Assembly: GCA_954871525.1 (NCBI GenBank)
Contig: OX940864.1
Span: forward strand, 13,944,001 to 14,008,000
DNA: 64,000 nucleotides
Direction of reading: 5' to 3'
Source: Parietaria judaica
Taxonomy: Eukaryota > Streptophyta > Magnoliopsida > Rosales > Urticaceae
Shown piece by piece: positions 14,453 through 27,193 of the stretch. How positions within the stretch are numbered: position 1 is the first letter of the stretch; every line of letters starts with the position of its first letter. A program made the position numbers and the translations under genes. The notes beneath the pieces were generated by a model, which was given only the letters and a program-made list of their open reading frames with translations, was not told where the DNA came from and searched no databases.

Positions 14453-17054
14453 AAGCAACACGCATATCACCAATGGCAATACATCTAAAAGATACGATAT
14501 AATTACTTATAGGGATAATTGTTCCATAAATACCCGAATGTGTACTATTTTTTATTACCAATAACAAAAGTTAGTATCGAAGTCCAATTACACTTCATAT
14601 CGAATTAGTTTGTAATTAGCTAGAGATACACATAGGTCTACAGTTTAGTAAAAGTGTTGATCATAAATTTTGAATTTAATCGTAAACGTACATGTGTCTG
14701 TCATATAACATATTTTATCGGGACATTAACGGAACTAGAACTCGACATTATTTAGTTGTCTCTGGTACTATTGCCCCTATTGAAATAGAATGAGAATAGG
14801 CAGCACACTTAAGTAGTACAAGATTAAGTAGTTATACCGTTAAAATCCCTTATTAAGCATAAGTATCCAATGGGGTACGTATTGGAGAATGGAGAAGGTA
14901 AGAACGATATCCTTGGGTATATATATAGTTGATCACAATGTCTAGGAATAAAATCAGACCACGAGTTCATATATACTTGAGCTTAAGATGGAAATTAATA
15001 CTATTTTTGCCAAATACGTACACACACTGACAAGCATATAGTGAATGCCAGCCCAGGAACATCCCAGGCTTTTATGCTTCAAGTGCGTATTTGGTTGGAG
15101 TGCAGATACATAAATATGAGTCTCGTAATGGAAAAATATACGACCCAATTACGGATCTTGATTCAAGCAAACTCATATAAGTATGATATATATATATATA
15201 TATAATGATTGTACACTAGTGATCTACTTGTTAGTGTTGCACTCACAAAGCACTTGCTAACAAAACATGTTCTACATTTTAAAATCTCCGCGTGGTATAT
15301 GAGCTATTTTAGAATTCTAATTACTAATTAATATCGTGAAAAATGTACGTACTAATTAATGCCAATATTTGCATGGACTATAAAAAAAAAATAACATGCA
15401 AATTAAAAGAGCACTTTGAGAGATCTCTATCAAGCTAATCAACAAAGATATATCTGAAAAAAGATGAAAAATAGATTAATGTGGAAGTGGAGGCATGAGT
15501 TATTTCCCACCATTTTAATGCAAGTGGGCATTGACGTTGAACTAGTACGAGCTTGACGAGAGTTTTATATTTATTTATTTATCGAGGAACCATTAAGAAA
15601 TAAACAAAGTGATGGTTTTCACTTCTTTCTCCATTATAATAGCCAATATTTTTCGCCTTTCTTCGTTTAAAGTTTAGTCCAAACACTTAGTGCGTGTATA
15701 AATATATAAACATTTATTAATAATATAAAATGATCATTTTCCTTTGAATTTTATTTGTTTGTTTGTTTATATAGCCTTGTTCTTTCATATAATTATAGCA
15801 CTGCGCTCTAACACATTTGAATATGACCTAAAATAATTAATTATGTGCATCACATGATTTATATAAATACGAAGATAATTTTGTCTATTATTCTTATAAA
15901 AGAGTAATTTTACTAGGTTGATGATGTATTCTCTAGAGCACTCAAGGTATTCAAAATAGTGGAACACTTATAAAATCTAAACATGTCTTACAAGATTAGA
16001 TAATTCAAAATAAATAAATATCAAATAAATTATGCTCATAATTTTTTTTTAAAATAATCATAATTATCGAATGCGAAAGATCGAGGCGATATTGATAGAA
16101 ATATTTTGCTACTATAAAAAAAATCTGTCAATATTGAACATTTTTTGTATGCTTAACTATTTTTTCTTACTCAAAATTTTCCTTTTGTTAAATATGTCAA
16201 AATTCATGGTTGTCACTCATTTACCATATGAATATATTTTATACTAATAAATCTTAAGATATACACATCATGAAAAATGATTTTTTTTACACATATAAGA
16301 AATTAAGTTGAGCACACAATGTTTTAATGGTCAATTGGATTAAGTAGTTAACTTGAAGATTAATAAATAAATAAAAGGCACGTGGTGAGACGTGAGTGTT
16401 GTACTTTTGATGCGTTTATATTAAGTGCTAGTTCGATCATTCCTATTTCCTATCATTATACCTCCACTTAGCAGGGTTGTCAGATTATTCTCTGAATGTC
16501 CCTCATTTAAAAGTAAGTTGCTTATTATTTTAGATGTAAAAATTGAGAAATGCAAGATTTATTAAATCTAATATTAAAATCAAGCTTGGTTAATCTAGTA
16601 GTAAACTTATTAAACGATTCACAAGAGGTCCTAAGTTCGATCTCAATGAGACGCGAAAATTACGTCCGTATGTAATTACGGTCAATAATACATGCAATAG
16701 TGTCAGTTGTTCTTAGTACAGTTCGCAGTATATTGTATGTAAATACATATAATTTTAGTTAATAGTGTCATTCTAGTAAAAAAAAAAAGTTAAATTACTT
16801 GAGTATTCTAATTCGATTTTAGACTTTGCTTGACGCGGGAAAATGAAGGAGCGGGACTCGAGGGAAATTTGAAAGCTCTAGCTTATTCACTTGTCTTAAT
16901 TTTTATTTTTATTTTTTAAATATGTGCTTAAATAATAGTGTTTAATTACTCTTCTAATCAAAGTCGGTCCTTGACTACTAAGCACACAAATCGTGTATTT
17001 TAGGCTTCTAAAAAAATTTCCACCGAACGGAAAAAGGTCCTCATTTTTTAAGAA

Positions 17055-17055
17055 C

Positions 17056-17098
<43 letters not shown>
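17055..17098. repeat. (ATT)n microsatellite
   Basis: About 14 consecutive ATT/TTA triplets. The local open frame reads as poly-tyrosine and is not a gene. Confidence 0.95.
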
Positions 17099-17099
<1 letters not shown>

Positions 17100-18918
17100 T
17101 TTGTTTGGATCTTTGCCTAAACTCGGGTCGGGCATGCATATAGAGATGATTTCTAGGCTAACTTTACAAAATCAATGTAACACAATCATATTTTAGATGA
17201 TAGAGAATATATTTATAAGGAATTAGAAATATTAAGCTTGGAACAATAGATGGTTTGAGTTATATAAAGTGGATTTCAGCTGTCCAAATGTTTGAATTAG
17301 TTACGTAATTATATTAACTATACTAATCATTTACTCCATGCTGAGAAAGCTTTTCGAAGTTAAAGTTAAAAACTAATCAGTTTTAACTTCGATCAAGTAC
17401 GTCTAAAGATAAATTGAGTGACTTAATTACATTATTTATTGAAAAATATATAAACAAAAAAGTTTATTATAAAAATGTAATTACAACATGTGTTTCTAAA
17501 AATGGTAGACATGTCATTTGAATAAAAACATAATTTATAAATATATTTGTATTGTTGCATTCGTAATTAAATTAAACGATAACTTAAATTTCTAATAGTG
17601 GCAAATGTAATTAAGTTGTACTTAATGTTCTAGTTTAGACCTAAATTTTTTTAATAACAAATCTGTTCATACTTAAATTGAAAATTTGGGCAGTTTTTTT
17701 TTTTTTTTTTGGGGTCATTTGGTATATTGAGGTCATGTAAACTTGAGTACATTCACGATAGAATAAAGCGAAATTTGAATACATTTAAAAAAAAAAAAAA
17801 AAAACTTGAATATAACCGCCCCATGAAGTATAATTAATTAAGTACATTTTTCACTATTAAACTTATAATATACTAAGTAAGAAAATACTTGTGAGTGTAT
17901 AATAACAGCAGGGACGCGGATATACCAATTTTTTTCTTAAACTTCCTATATGAATTAGGAAATAGATATATGGGTTTGCATATATATATATATATTCGAC
18001 TGCTATAATATGGTTGTCCTCCGTTGATTCCCACTAATACTAATTACATATAATATAAGCAGTGATCCCCATAACGATCAATGACCATACTTGGTAGAAA
18101 TTACTGCCATATCTTCTGGTTGGGCATTAAATGACCAATCTTCAGTTCAGTGTATGTATGTTTGTGCATGAACATCAACATTTTCACTAATAAAAAAAGC
18201 TTAACATGTGCGCAAATTTACTTATGTTTAGTTTATAAAGTTTTGTCATTTTCGTGGTCATAAATAAGTAAGTTGAAGTTGAAGGGCAAGATTCTAAGTT
18301 GGAAGCACATGCTACACCTTATATTAATTATAGTCAGACAGACCTCAAACATAACATATTTGATATAATTTCTAACTTTCTCTTCCTGATATGTCTTTAC
18401 GCTCAGAGAGTATCAAAATTTGTCATAACATATTATATATATTAATTTGAAGGTCAACACGAAGATCTAAGAAATGTCAACCCATTCTCTATGATTATAT
18501 GTATGTATACATGTGTGTGCGCGTCATGTGTGGCATTCCTTCTAGTCAATATCTCTCTTGTGCTACGTATCATTTCTTGATCAAAACCAAGTAAGCAATA
18601 TTATACGGTTTCACCTTATAGAGAAGCCTCGTTTCCTCTTAGTTAAGTCTGTCGTTTGAGTGTGATTTTTTTTTTCTTACTCGCAAGTGAAGGAATTTAT
18701 GAAAGTGAAAATATAAGGTCGGATTCGAAATACAAAATACAAGTAAATAGGACTAACTCGTTTCCTTATAAATTTTGCGAAGATCAATTTATCTATTTTA
18801 TAACAATTTATTGCTAAAGTTTTCACAAAAAACAAATTATAAAAACAAAAACGATTAGTACAGAAATCCTAAGCACCGAAATAGAGTGGTTAGCGACTAA
18901 TCACCATGTTTTCATCGA

Positions 18919-19128
18919 CACACAGGGCTGGCCCTGAGTTTATCGAGGCCCTGGGCGAAGATTGATTTTGAGGCCCTTATATATATCATTCATACGTGCA
19001 AATAAAAATTCTATTGTATTCGTAACCATACTTACACTGTATCATAATTCGGAAGCCCCTCGTTTCAATAAATAGAAAAAAATATTATAAGCCCACGCCT
19101 ACCTCATCTGCTCTCAAGGCCGGCCCTG
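18919..19128. mobile_element. hAT-type MITE (210 bp)
   Basis: The left end contains CAGGGCTGGCCCTGAG (from 18922). The right end is CTCAAGGCCGGCCCTG (to 19128), a 16-bp inverted repeat with two mismatches. The 9-bp direct repeat TTCATCGAC lies at 18910-18918 and 19129-19137. The left repeat is followed by three extra bases before the inverted repeat. The CAGGGC start is common among plant hAT MITEs. It lies about 290 bp beyond the stop codon of DGD1. Confidence 0.8.
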
Positions 19129-19419
19129 TTCATCGACTAATTACGAAATTTTAATCCTCGATCCAGCCTATTTCTGTTTTGTCTTATTAATTACCTAGAT
19201 TTGATGAATTTCAAGTTTGAAACACAGCAATTGCTTGGAAATAATCCCAAACATATTAAAAAGAAGATGATTGGATATACGACTTTAGTGAGAGACTCGC
19301 TTGCAATCCTAAGGATTTTCAGTAAATACGAGTTCGTGCTTCGATTTATAGTAATACAACCAACCTAAAGCCTTATATATATCTACACTTGCCCTAAAGT
19401 ATAAATAATACACTCTCCT

Positions 19420-22400
19420 CTACCACCCATAGATTGGATTCTCCACGTGAGGGGGCAACAGCCGCAAGTCATTACAGTGCTGCTTGTCGTAATTCCGCGT
19501 CCCCGGAGTCGCTCCCGTGCACAGCCTCAGAAACTCGTTGCCGGTGAGGCAGTAATGGGCCAACGCCAATCCCCCGTCGACCATCTCCGACAGGTTTGGC
19601 ATCGATGCTGCCTTCATCATCGCCTTTTGGTTTCTCGGTCTTTTAATCTTCTCGCCCTCGTCTTCTGTGGTGCTGAGAATCTTGCTGAGCTCGGAGTAAT
19701 CCATGAATCTCTGGGTGGCGGCCTCCCACGAGAGGTTGTACTGCTGCTCGGGAGTGAGGGGAGCGGGCTCGCCTGCCATCGCTTCCTTCACTTTGGCTAC
19801 AAAATCTTCAGGAGTCTTGTATGTCAAGCAATTGGGGAAGGACCGGAAGAACTCGTTCGACGGGTGGTCGGCGCAAACGACGAATTTTCCCATCGCCAGA
19901 GCCTCAGCCGTGGCGGTGCAAAGCACATCGCTCACACTCGGGTTTATGAAGACTTTGTACCTACAAGTAGATTAGCGTTTACATGTGAGTTCCGTGTGAG
20001 AAACAAAGAGGGATTTACACTTAATTGATAAATTAAAATAAAATAAAATTATATTATCTAAAAAAAACGGGGGTCTAATAATCTTACCGGTGGAGAGAAT
20101 CATCTGCGTGATCTCTTCCTTTCATGAAGTTGAGATTCAGATCCAGTCTTTTCGCTGTACTCTGGACTTCGTTGGCATCTTCTCCGTTCCCGAACACGTC
20201 CAGCTTGAAACCGTCGAGGTCGTTTTTGTGCTTCGACAACAAGTCTATCAACTCCCTGTATCCCTTTGCCCAGACCATCTTGCCTAAGAAGTATGCCCCT
20301 TGTGAGAAGGCTTCTTGTCCGTTTTCCCTCTCTTCGGCAATCTTTTCTCCAATTTTCAAAAACTTAGGGTTCACGCCATGAACGTTGCAGATCACCGACC
20401 TAGGTAGATCTTGTGTGGCAGCTGATAGGCGAAGAACCTAGAAGAAGATCCAAAAGAAAGATAAATTACCGGAAGAGCACGACAACGTCGGGGTTTAAGA
20501 AGGTAGCATAAATGAAATTGCTGGTTAAGAGCGGAAAGTTCCGACCAAAGTATACCTTGTGACAATATGCTCTTGTGACCCAATTGTTTATGTGTTTCAC
20601 AAAGAATGCTTGAAGAGCCCCGTTCTTCTCCCTTTTGATATATTCCAAATAATTTGTGTGCACAACACCAACAACATGGTTGAACTTATCGGTCCAACGC
20701 TTCCCATGATGATACCAATTGAGGTGTTCTGGTTCTTCAAGGATGGCAATGTCGGCATACTTGGACGGAACAAACTGTGAAGTATCTCCAGCGGGTATTA
20801 TGCTCCGTCTCTCTTTTGAAAACTTCAGAAGCAAGGCAACAACGTTAGACATTTATCAGAATCAAGCATAGCTTGATGAAACATGAAGCCTAGGAAGAAA
20901 TTCATCCTTCTAATTTCTTTTAAAAGACCTAATGGTACACTCCCGGATCTAGGATCGCGTCATGGACCTAGAACTGGTAGAACCGCTTCACCCTGACTAA
21001 CCCTAATTCTATGGGGAAATTACAGTACATTACAAGACTAATTTACTAATTTATGCTTGCCCCCCATTTCTCATTGATTTAGTCTCTTGAAAAATCACCA
21101 AACATTACAACCTAATGGCCGGGGCCCAAACCCTAAACACAGTTACTAAACATAATTATATAAATTAATCCGTAAAACATAATGATATATTACGGTATAA
21201 TAAAGACCCTAGATAACATATATGGATTATGCATAATGTTCCGGACACTACCTTTCCAGGATAAAACGATATCTTAAAATCGGCTCTGAATCCAACCCTT
21301 TCCTCAAGCCAATTGCGGATGAAAGATTCCTGCTCTTCCGGTGAACTAAATGTTACATTGCTGGGGTACACTAGCTCTTGATCTGATTTACAAAGCCATG
21401 GAACCAATAATGTGACATTTTGTTTTGCCGACTCCGCAAGATACGCAGCACGAAACAGTGGATTCACGGCCGTTCCGGTCATCCAAGGTAGACTAGCCGT
21501 TGTGACGATAGCGACATGGCGCTTCCGTTCTGACGGCTCTTGCTTTGGCTGCTGGTCTGTCCAGAAGCCACCCTCGTAATTGTGCCCAGTGCTTTGGAGG
21601 ACGCTGGCTATCCTCAAATCCAAAATGTCGTTTATGTTTTCGTTCTCTAAATTAGAGAGTTCTTCTGCGGAAAGAGAGCGGTACAAAAGTTGGTTTTTGC
21701 TTTTGCAGCACAGGTTCTCTACTAATTTATCACATAACTCTGCAACAACAACAAGAAGACCATCATGGCTTAAGAACACATTTAATATCATGATTACACA
21801 TTTAAATACTAGAGATGATTTTGAAATAACAGTGGATCTTGACCCAATAAAAAAGAAGAAAACTAAAAAAAATTGTCTGCATCCACAATTAAGGTATACA
21901 AAATAGCATACCCTTTCTAAAGCCAAGTTGATCCAGGAACGGTTCAGACTGCCTGACCAAAGATGCCAAAAGTTCTGGTACATCCAATGGCGGTACATCC
22001 TATATCGCATAAACAAGAAATATCAGCATAGTTTATAATGTTGAGGCCTTCCATTTTAATAACTATAATTCCAGCCTAAACAAGATATCACAAATGGTTA
22101 GCAAAACTTGACATAATATTCGACTATTTAACCTGAATCCAATTTTTTCTACCCATTAGAACCTATAATAAAGTTCAGATAGTGATTGTTTTGTCTTTAC
22201 CAATATTGTCATTATTACACCCTGAGAAAATCCCTTCAATAAGGATAAGAGATACAAACAAACTAAAGATATAAGAAGAGAAAAAGGTAGGAAAAAAAAC
22301 GAGGACAATTTGCCAGTTATCCTTGATAAAAAAATATATTTAAAAAAAAAAAAACTATGGGAATATTGTTGCTTAAAATGGTAAGAGCTTTCTTGTTCAA

Positions 22401-24085
22401 AATACAAAATTCAAATGCGAAAGGAAGGTAACAAAACTCAAACTCACGTTAGCAAAAGAACGCATTTAAGGGCAACAAAAGCAAATACAAAATTGAGGAA
22501 AGGAGATGAAACAAACTATGTAGATGCACTACTGACCTTTGAGTCTTGAGGCTCCTTGTAAATTGATTTCTGAAAAAACAAATGATATTAATTAGAAGGC
22601 ACAACCATCACCATTTTAACACAATAATTATATTTACTAGACATAACCTTAAGGATACACTTCCTAACACTAAATAAAATTGGATTAACCATAGATTAAC
22701 GTTCACCAAACAGCGTAACGACCAAACAGGCCCCACCTGAAGTCTATGGTGTGCCGCGGAATGTCAAATTATTCTTCAAATCCACAAAATACGAAACATA
22801 ACTAACATGACACTTGATGACAATGGTGTCGTTCCGTTCCATAAAGATAATCAGTACGTTCCATCTTGAACAACATATTTAAAGAATCTATAGAGAACAT
22901 GAATTGCTATGGCTTTTCTTACTCGCAACTTATCATATGCGCATTCACATGTTACCGCTACAAATTACAATATCTTCCGATCAATCAATCAACCATGTTA
23001 ATCTGTCTCTTCTTTATTTGCCATAGCCTAACGCAGACAATATCCTACAAATACTGAATCCAGGAACTGATCATGTTACCATAGATTTGCATATTAACGC
23101 AATGGCATCACTACTAGGTTTAAGTCTATATTTCTGACTACAACCAACACTAAGATATTCTGAATTTGGAGCTCTAAATTCATTTAAATAAAGAAAAAAC
23201 TGACATCAGAAATTCAAGTAACAAGTTTGTGGTGAAAAAAACTCCACAAGTTTCGATTCTGATCATTGATATCATCATAAAAACCAGAGACGTCAGAAAT
23301 TCAAGCAACAAAATCGACAAATTTAACAGCACTATCATAAAACCAAACTCAGCTACTAGAAATCAATTCATGAAACGAAGAAGATAAAGATTAAAAAAAA
23401 ATGGAAATGGAAATAGGAAATGGGAAAAGCTTACCAAGCTGGACTTGAATTTCTCTACAAACTCGCTGTTCTTGAAGCCACTGAAGATCTCAGCCGACGA
23501 GCTCCGCTTCTCGAACTCCTTCAACCTCGTCTTCAATGCCCGAATTGGCTCCCAATCCTTGGCATCCCCTTCCTCCGCGTCCGTCTCTCTCTTCCACTCG
23601 CCCCAGAATTCTTTGAAATTCAGCTTCCTGCCACTCCGAACCCTATCGAAACTCAACCTCGCGTCTCCGTCAGCCTCCGATTCCGATACAATCGCGTTCC
23701 GAATCGCCGACAAGTCGATCCCAATCCTCGACCGAGGAGTCCACTTCTCCAGGACTTTCCGACTGAAATCCGGCGACGAGTACGCCCGCCGGAATTCCGA
23801 GAGGTTCGGCTGGAGCCTCTTCACGAAGTCAATCTCCGCCGGCGGCCGCGACGACTGGATCGCCGGAACCGAGAACGTCGACGCCGTGGAGAGGAAGTTC
23901 TCGAGCTCGCGGTCGAGCGAGTTCGCTAGGTTCTTGAACGAGTTCGCTCGCTCCCGCATCAGCTGGAGATCCGCGTCCGCCGAGTGCTTCACCTCCTTCC
24001 ACCCCTTCGAAATGAACGAGAACGCGCTCGAGGCGGACGAAGAGGAGCTCCAGTTCGGTGCCTGAGCTTGACCGCCGTTGAACAT
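19420..24085 (-). CDS. DGD1: Digalactosyldiacylglycerol synthase 1, chloroplastic
   Basis: Galactosyltransferase that adds a second galactose from UDP-galactose to MGDG, making DGDG for thylakoids. It acts at the outer chloroplast envelope. Seven exons on the minus strand: 23435-24085, 22537-22569, 21912-21999, 21252-21739, 20556-20822, 20088-20437 and 19420-19960. They total 805 aa, close to the Arabidopsis protein (808 aa). All introns are GT-AG and every join keeps frame. The N-terminal 220 residues carry the DGD1-specific extension (Ser-rich start, then [18 protein letters not shown]). The middle has [17 protein letters not shown] and [19 protein letters not shown]. The C-terminal GT4 domain shows [40 protein letters not shown] and [20 protein letters not shown], and it ends in NPIYGW. 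The start at 24085 was chosen over an in-frame ATG at 24124 because it gives the family length and lies after a GA-rich leader. No defect is seen. Confidence 0.97.
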
Positions 24086-26662
24086 GGCGGCGAGAATTCG
24101 AAACCCTAAAGCTCCGTACAACAATGGAGGTTTCGTTCAAGAGAGCTCTCTGAGAGAGAATTCAGACAGAGAGAGAGATAGAGAGAGATGGGTTTTAATG
24201 GTTGTGAGTTCTTCCTCGAAATCCCATGGAACAAGATTGCACACGTGGCTCTCCACGTGGGATGAGCCACGTGACATTGGGATTGAGGGGGAGATGACGT
24301 GGTAAGATTGTAGTACGTGGCGATACGTGATTGGCTCTGACGAAATCGCTACGAGAATATTCTGGAGGCGGTGAATAGGCTAGGTGGGAAGGGAGTAAGT
24401 AATCTGCTGCTTCTCGGAGTAGGGAATCGGTTTGGGGAATTATTCGTGGTCAGTTATGATTGGTTGATATATGCCTGCGTTGATTTCGGTTACCAACGAG
24501 GTGTTCTTGATGTCGTTTTCTTGGTGAGATTTGGACAAATAAAACGCTATAATTTTTATTTTAGTAGATAGAGGTTTACTTGTCTTGTTGGAAATATTTT
24601 GGAGATTGAACACGCTATGGCTTAGAGCTTTGAATAACGTATAAAGACGCCTTTTTTTTTTTAATTTTTATACTATTTCGAGTAATTCTTTGGCTCGCAT
24701 TTAGATAGTGCGGTTTTCGTTACATTATGCAAATTATTATTTTTGTGAAGTTGTGACCCTTCATAACATAGCAGTTATTATTTTGATCGTTGAAGTTGTG
24801 CAATGTAACGGCACGTCGTTCAGCTGCAAAATAAAGGCTAATAATTGTTAGTCACTTAATGAAGTGAGCCGAGGGCGATAAATTATCCTGAAAAGCTTGA
24901 GAACTAATTTTATGTTGCTTGTCTCGATGTCACATGCTTTAAGTATACCTACAAGGCGTCACTAGCACATCGACACCCGCGCTCCGAGTAAGATTCCACG
25001 GTGACATCTCGACGGACAAGTACATACTCTTGTGACTTTTTACCTCTAACTTTTTCACATAGCACAACACTAGATGAACTAATCATCACTGGAAGTCTAT
25101 ATAAAATTTAAACACTAAAGACTCTCTCTTGTTCGATCAACCCATATGAACAAAATTTCCTAGCATATCTCAATTAATTGTAGAATATAAAATTCTATTT
25201 TAATATTTCCTAAACTTAATACAAGTTTGTTATTTTAGAGTATGGATTTCTTAGAAATGTCATCTCTTGGAGACTATCATTGTCAGGAAAATACTAGATA
25301 ACAAATTTGTGAACTAAATACAAGTACAAAACAGAAAGAGAAACGGGTTTCAAACAATAATATAGTAAAGTTTCAACCATTACGGAACCGGCAATAATGT
25401 TCCAACTTCCAACAATAAAACACGAGTGACACAAGTTGCATACATAATATCAAGGACAAATATTATTGCATATCTATGATTTTACATTTCTGTATTTATG
25501 TCATTTTTACTTAATGAAATACTTTATATTTGTGTCTTTGTAATTTGTATAATCCTTCTTGTAGGTGTTCCTAAGAAAAAGAAAAAAAGGAATTTTTCTG
25601 TCAAAACATAAAATAAAATTTTAGTATAAAACGTGTATTTGATTTACCTGAAACAAAATTATAATATAAATTAATTATATAGCCTCACTTTCTTTTATGT
25701 CTTTATGTAGCTTTTAGTTTTATATTTTAGTTCTTACATACTATGATTTTGTATTTTGTATTTTTATTCGATTCTCTAAAATAACATGATAACTTGACAA
25801 AAATACCATAGATAAATACATAAAAAAAATCAAAACAAAGAGTTACATAACAATCAAAATACAAATTCATAAATAAGATACCCTTATTTTAAAAAATAGT
25901 AGTTACACAAAGATAAATAGAATAAAAATTGTCTATTAGTTTGTGTACTAATATTAATCCGAATAATTTAACAATATGTACTCGAACAAAATTTCAACAT
26001 TAAGCTATAACCAACGAGAAAAATTGATATCGCACCAATATGTGAACAAAAATATAAATTCAAAGCCAATCTTTAAAAATTAAACATTTGTGCATGAAGC
26101 GAGAAGTTTCCGGTGATCACTGGTATATTTATAAAAAGCAATTTGAAAATAGTATTAGGGTCTACAACGCAGTGATTTCTGAATTGAAGCTTCTAGTTTT
26201 CTTCCCTAAACTTGAGAAAAAAGTGAAGGCTTGTTCATACATACAAATAAGTTAATCATTGGGAAGAAGAATGTAGAAGGGAAAATGACATGGCATATAT
26301 AATAAAACAAAAGTGAAATCTTGATGCTTCTACAAACGTGATATAATTTTGTGGCTCTCCTTCGTGGGCCATAATATATTCAGACATTCCAACGGACGAG
26401 AAGGCACAAAACTTAGGTGGAGTTTAGCGGCTCTTAGAGCACCTCCAAGAATTTTGTTTTCTCCCATTTTTACATTATTTTTACCAACTTCATTTAAACA
26501 ATTACTCTAATAAGACACAACCTAAAAAGTTGCGACCATAGTCTACTATATAATTATGATAGTCTAATAATAAATATTATCGAGTTTAGAGACTTCTCTG
26601 CAACAAACAAACGAGTTTGACTCTCTAATTATTATTAATATATGTTACTAGATGTGATGGGG
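24086..26662. other. DGD1 promoter side and intergenic DNA
   Basis: The first 130 bp hold a GA-repeat leader of DGD1 (reading leftward). ACGTGG motifs near 24240-24320 resemble G-box/ABRE cores (CACGTGGC-like) and may serve as DGD1 promoter elements. From about 24600 the DNA is AT-rich and I see no gene. Confidence 0.5.
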
Positions 26663-27193
26663 TATTTCATTAGGCGCGGCAATTGGAGTTTCGTGTCGTA
26701 TTTGTGTCGGGTAGAGCTGCACACCCGACGGCAAAAGTCGCGATTCGTCGCGATTTCGGGCTGGCGTCGCGACTGGGTGGATCCTGATCCGCGTGAAGCA
26801 ATCGACGGCCCACAACGTGCCACGTCAGCGATCCGCGTGATTTTGTCTTTTTGGGGCATAAATAACACACTTTTTACCCGAATTTTATTACCCAACCACA
26901 ATTATTACCCACTTTACTCGAATTTCAACCCTAAAATTTCAAATTTCAATTACTTTTCACCCATTATCTCCTCACAATTATTCACCCACTTCACCCACCA
27001 CAATAATTATTCACCCACCCCACCCTCTCCTCAAACCCTATAAATACCACCTCTTCCTCCCTCATTTCCTCACCAACAATCTTCCATCTCTCTCTCAAAT
27101 TCTCTCAAGTTCTCAAGTTCTCAAATTCTCTCAAGTTCTAAAGCTCTAAAGTTCTAAAGTTCTAAATTTCTCAAGTTCAAAAGTTCTCTCATT

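Larger units (their letters stand above)
13875..18909. other. Gene-poor AT-rich DNA
   Basis: No coding region could be supported on either strand in these 5 kb. The stretch holds microsatellites (14395-14452 and 17055-17098), homopolymer runs near 17696 and 17790, and a possible tRNA-derived SINE-like fragment near 16590-16700. The SINE idea rests only on a box-B-like AAGTTCGATCTC, so I do not call it. Confidence 0.55.

Noticed and set aside
16590..16760. tRNA-derived SINE
   Set aside because: Only a box-B-like word is present; no clear box A spacing, 3' tail or flanking duplication was found.
23420..24140. Several plus- and minus-strand frames of 100-206 codons over the first DGD1 exon
   Set aside because: They are shadows of a GC-rich real exon; only the minus frame starting at 24085 matches a known protein and splices correctly.
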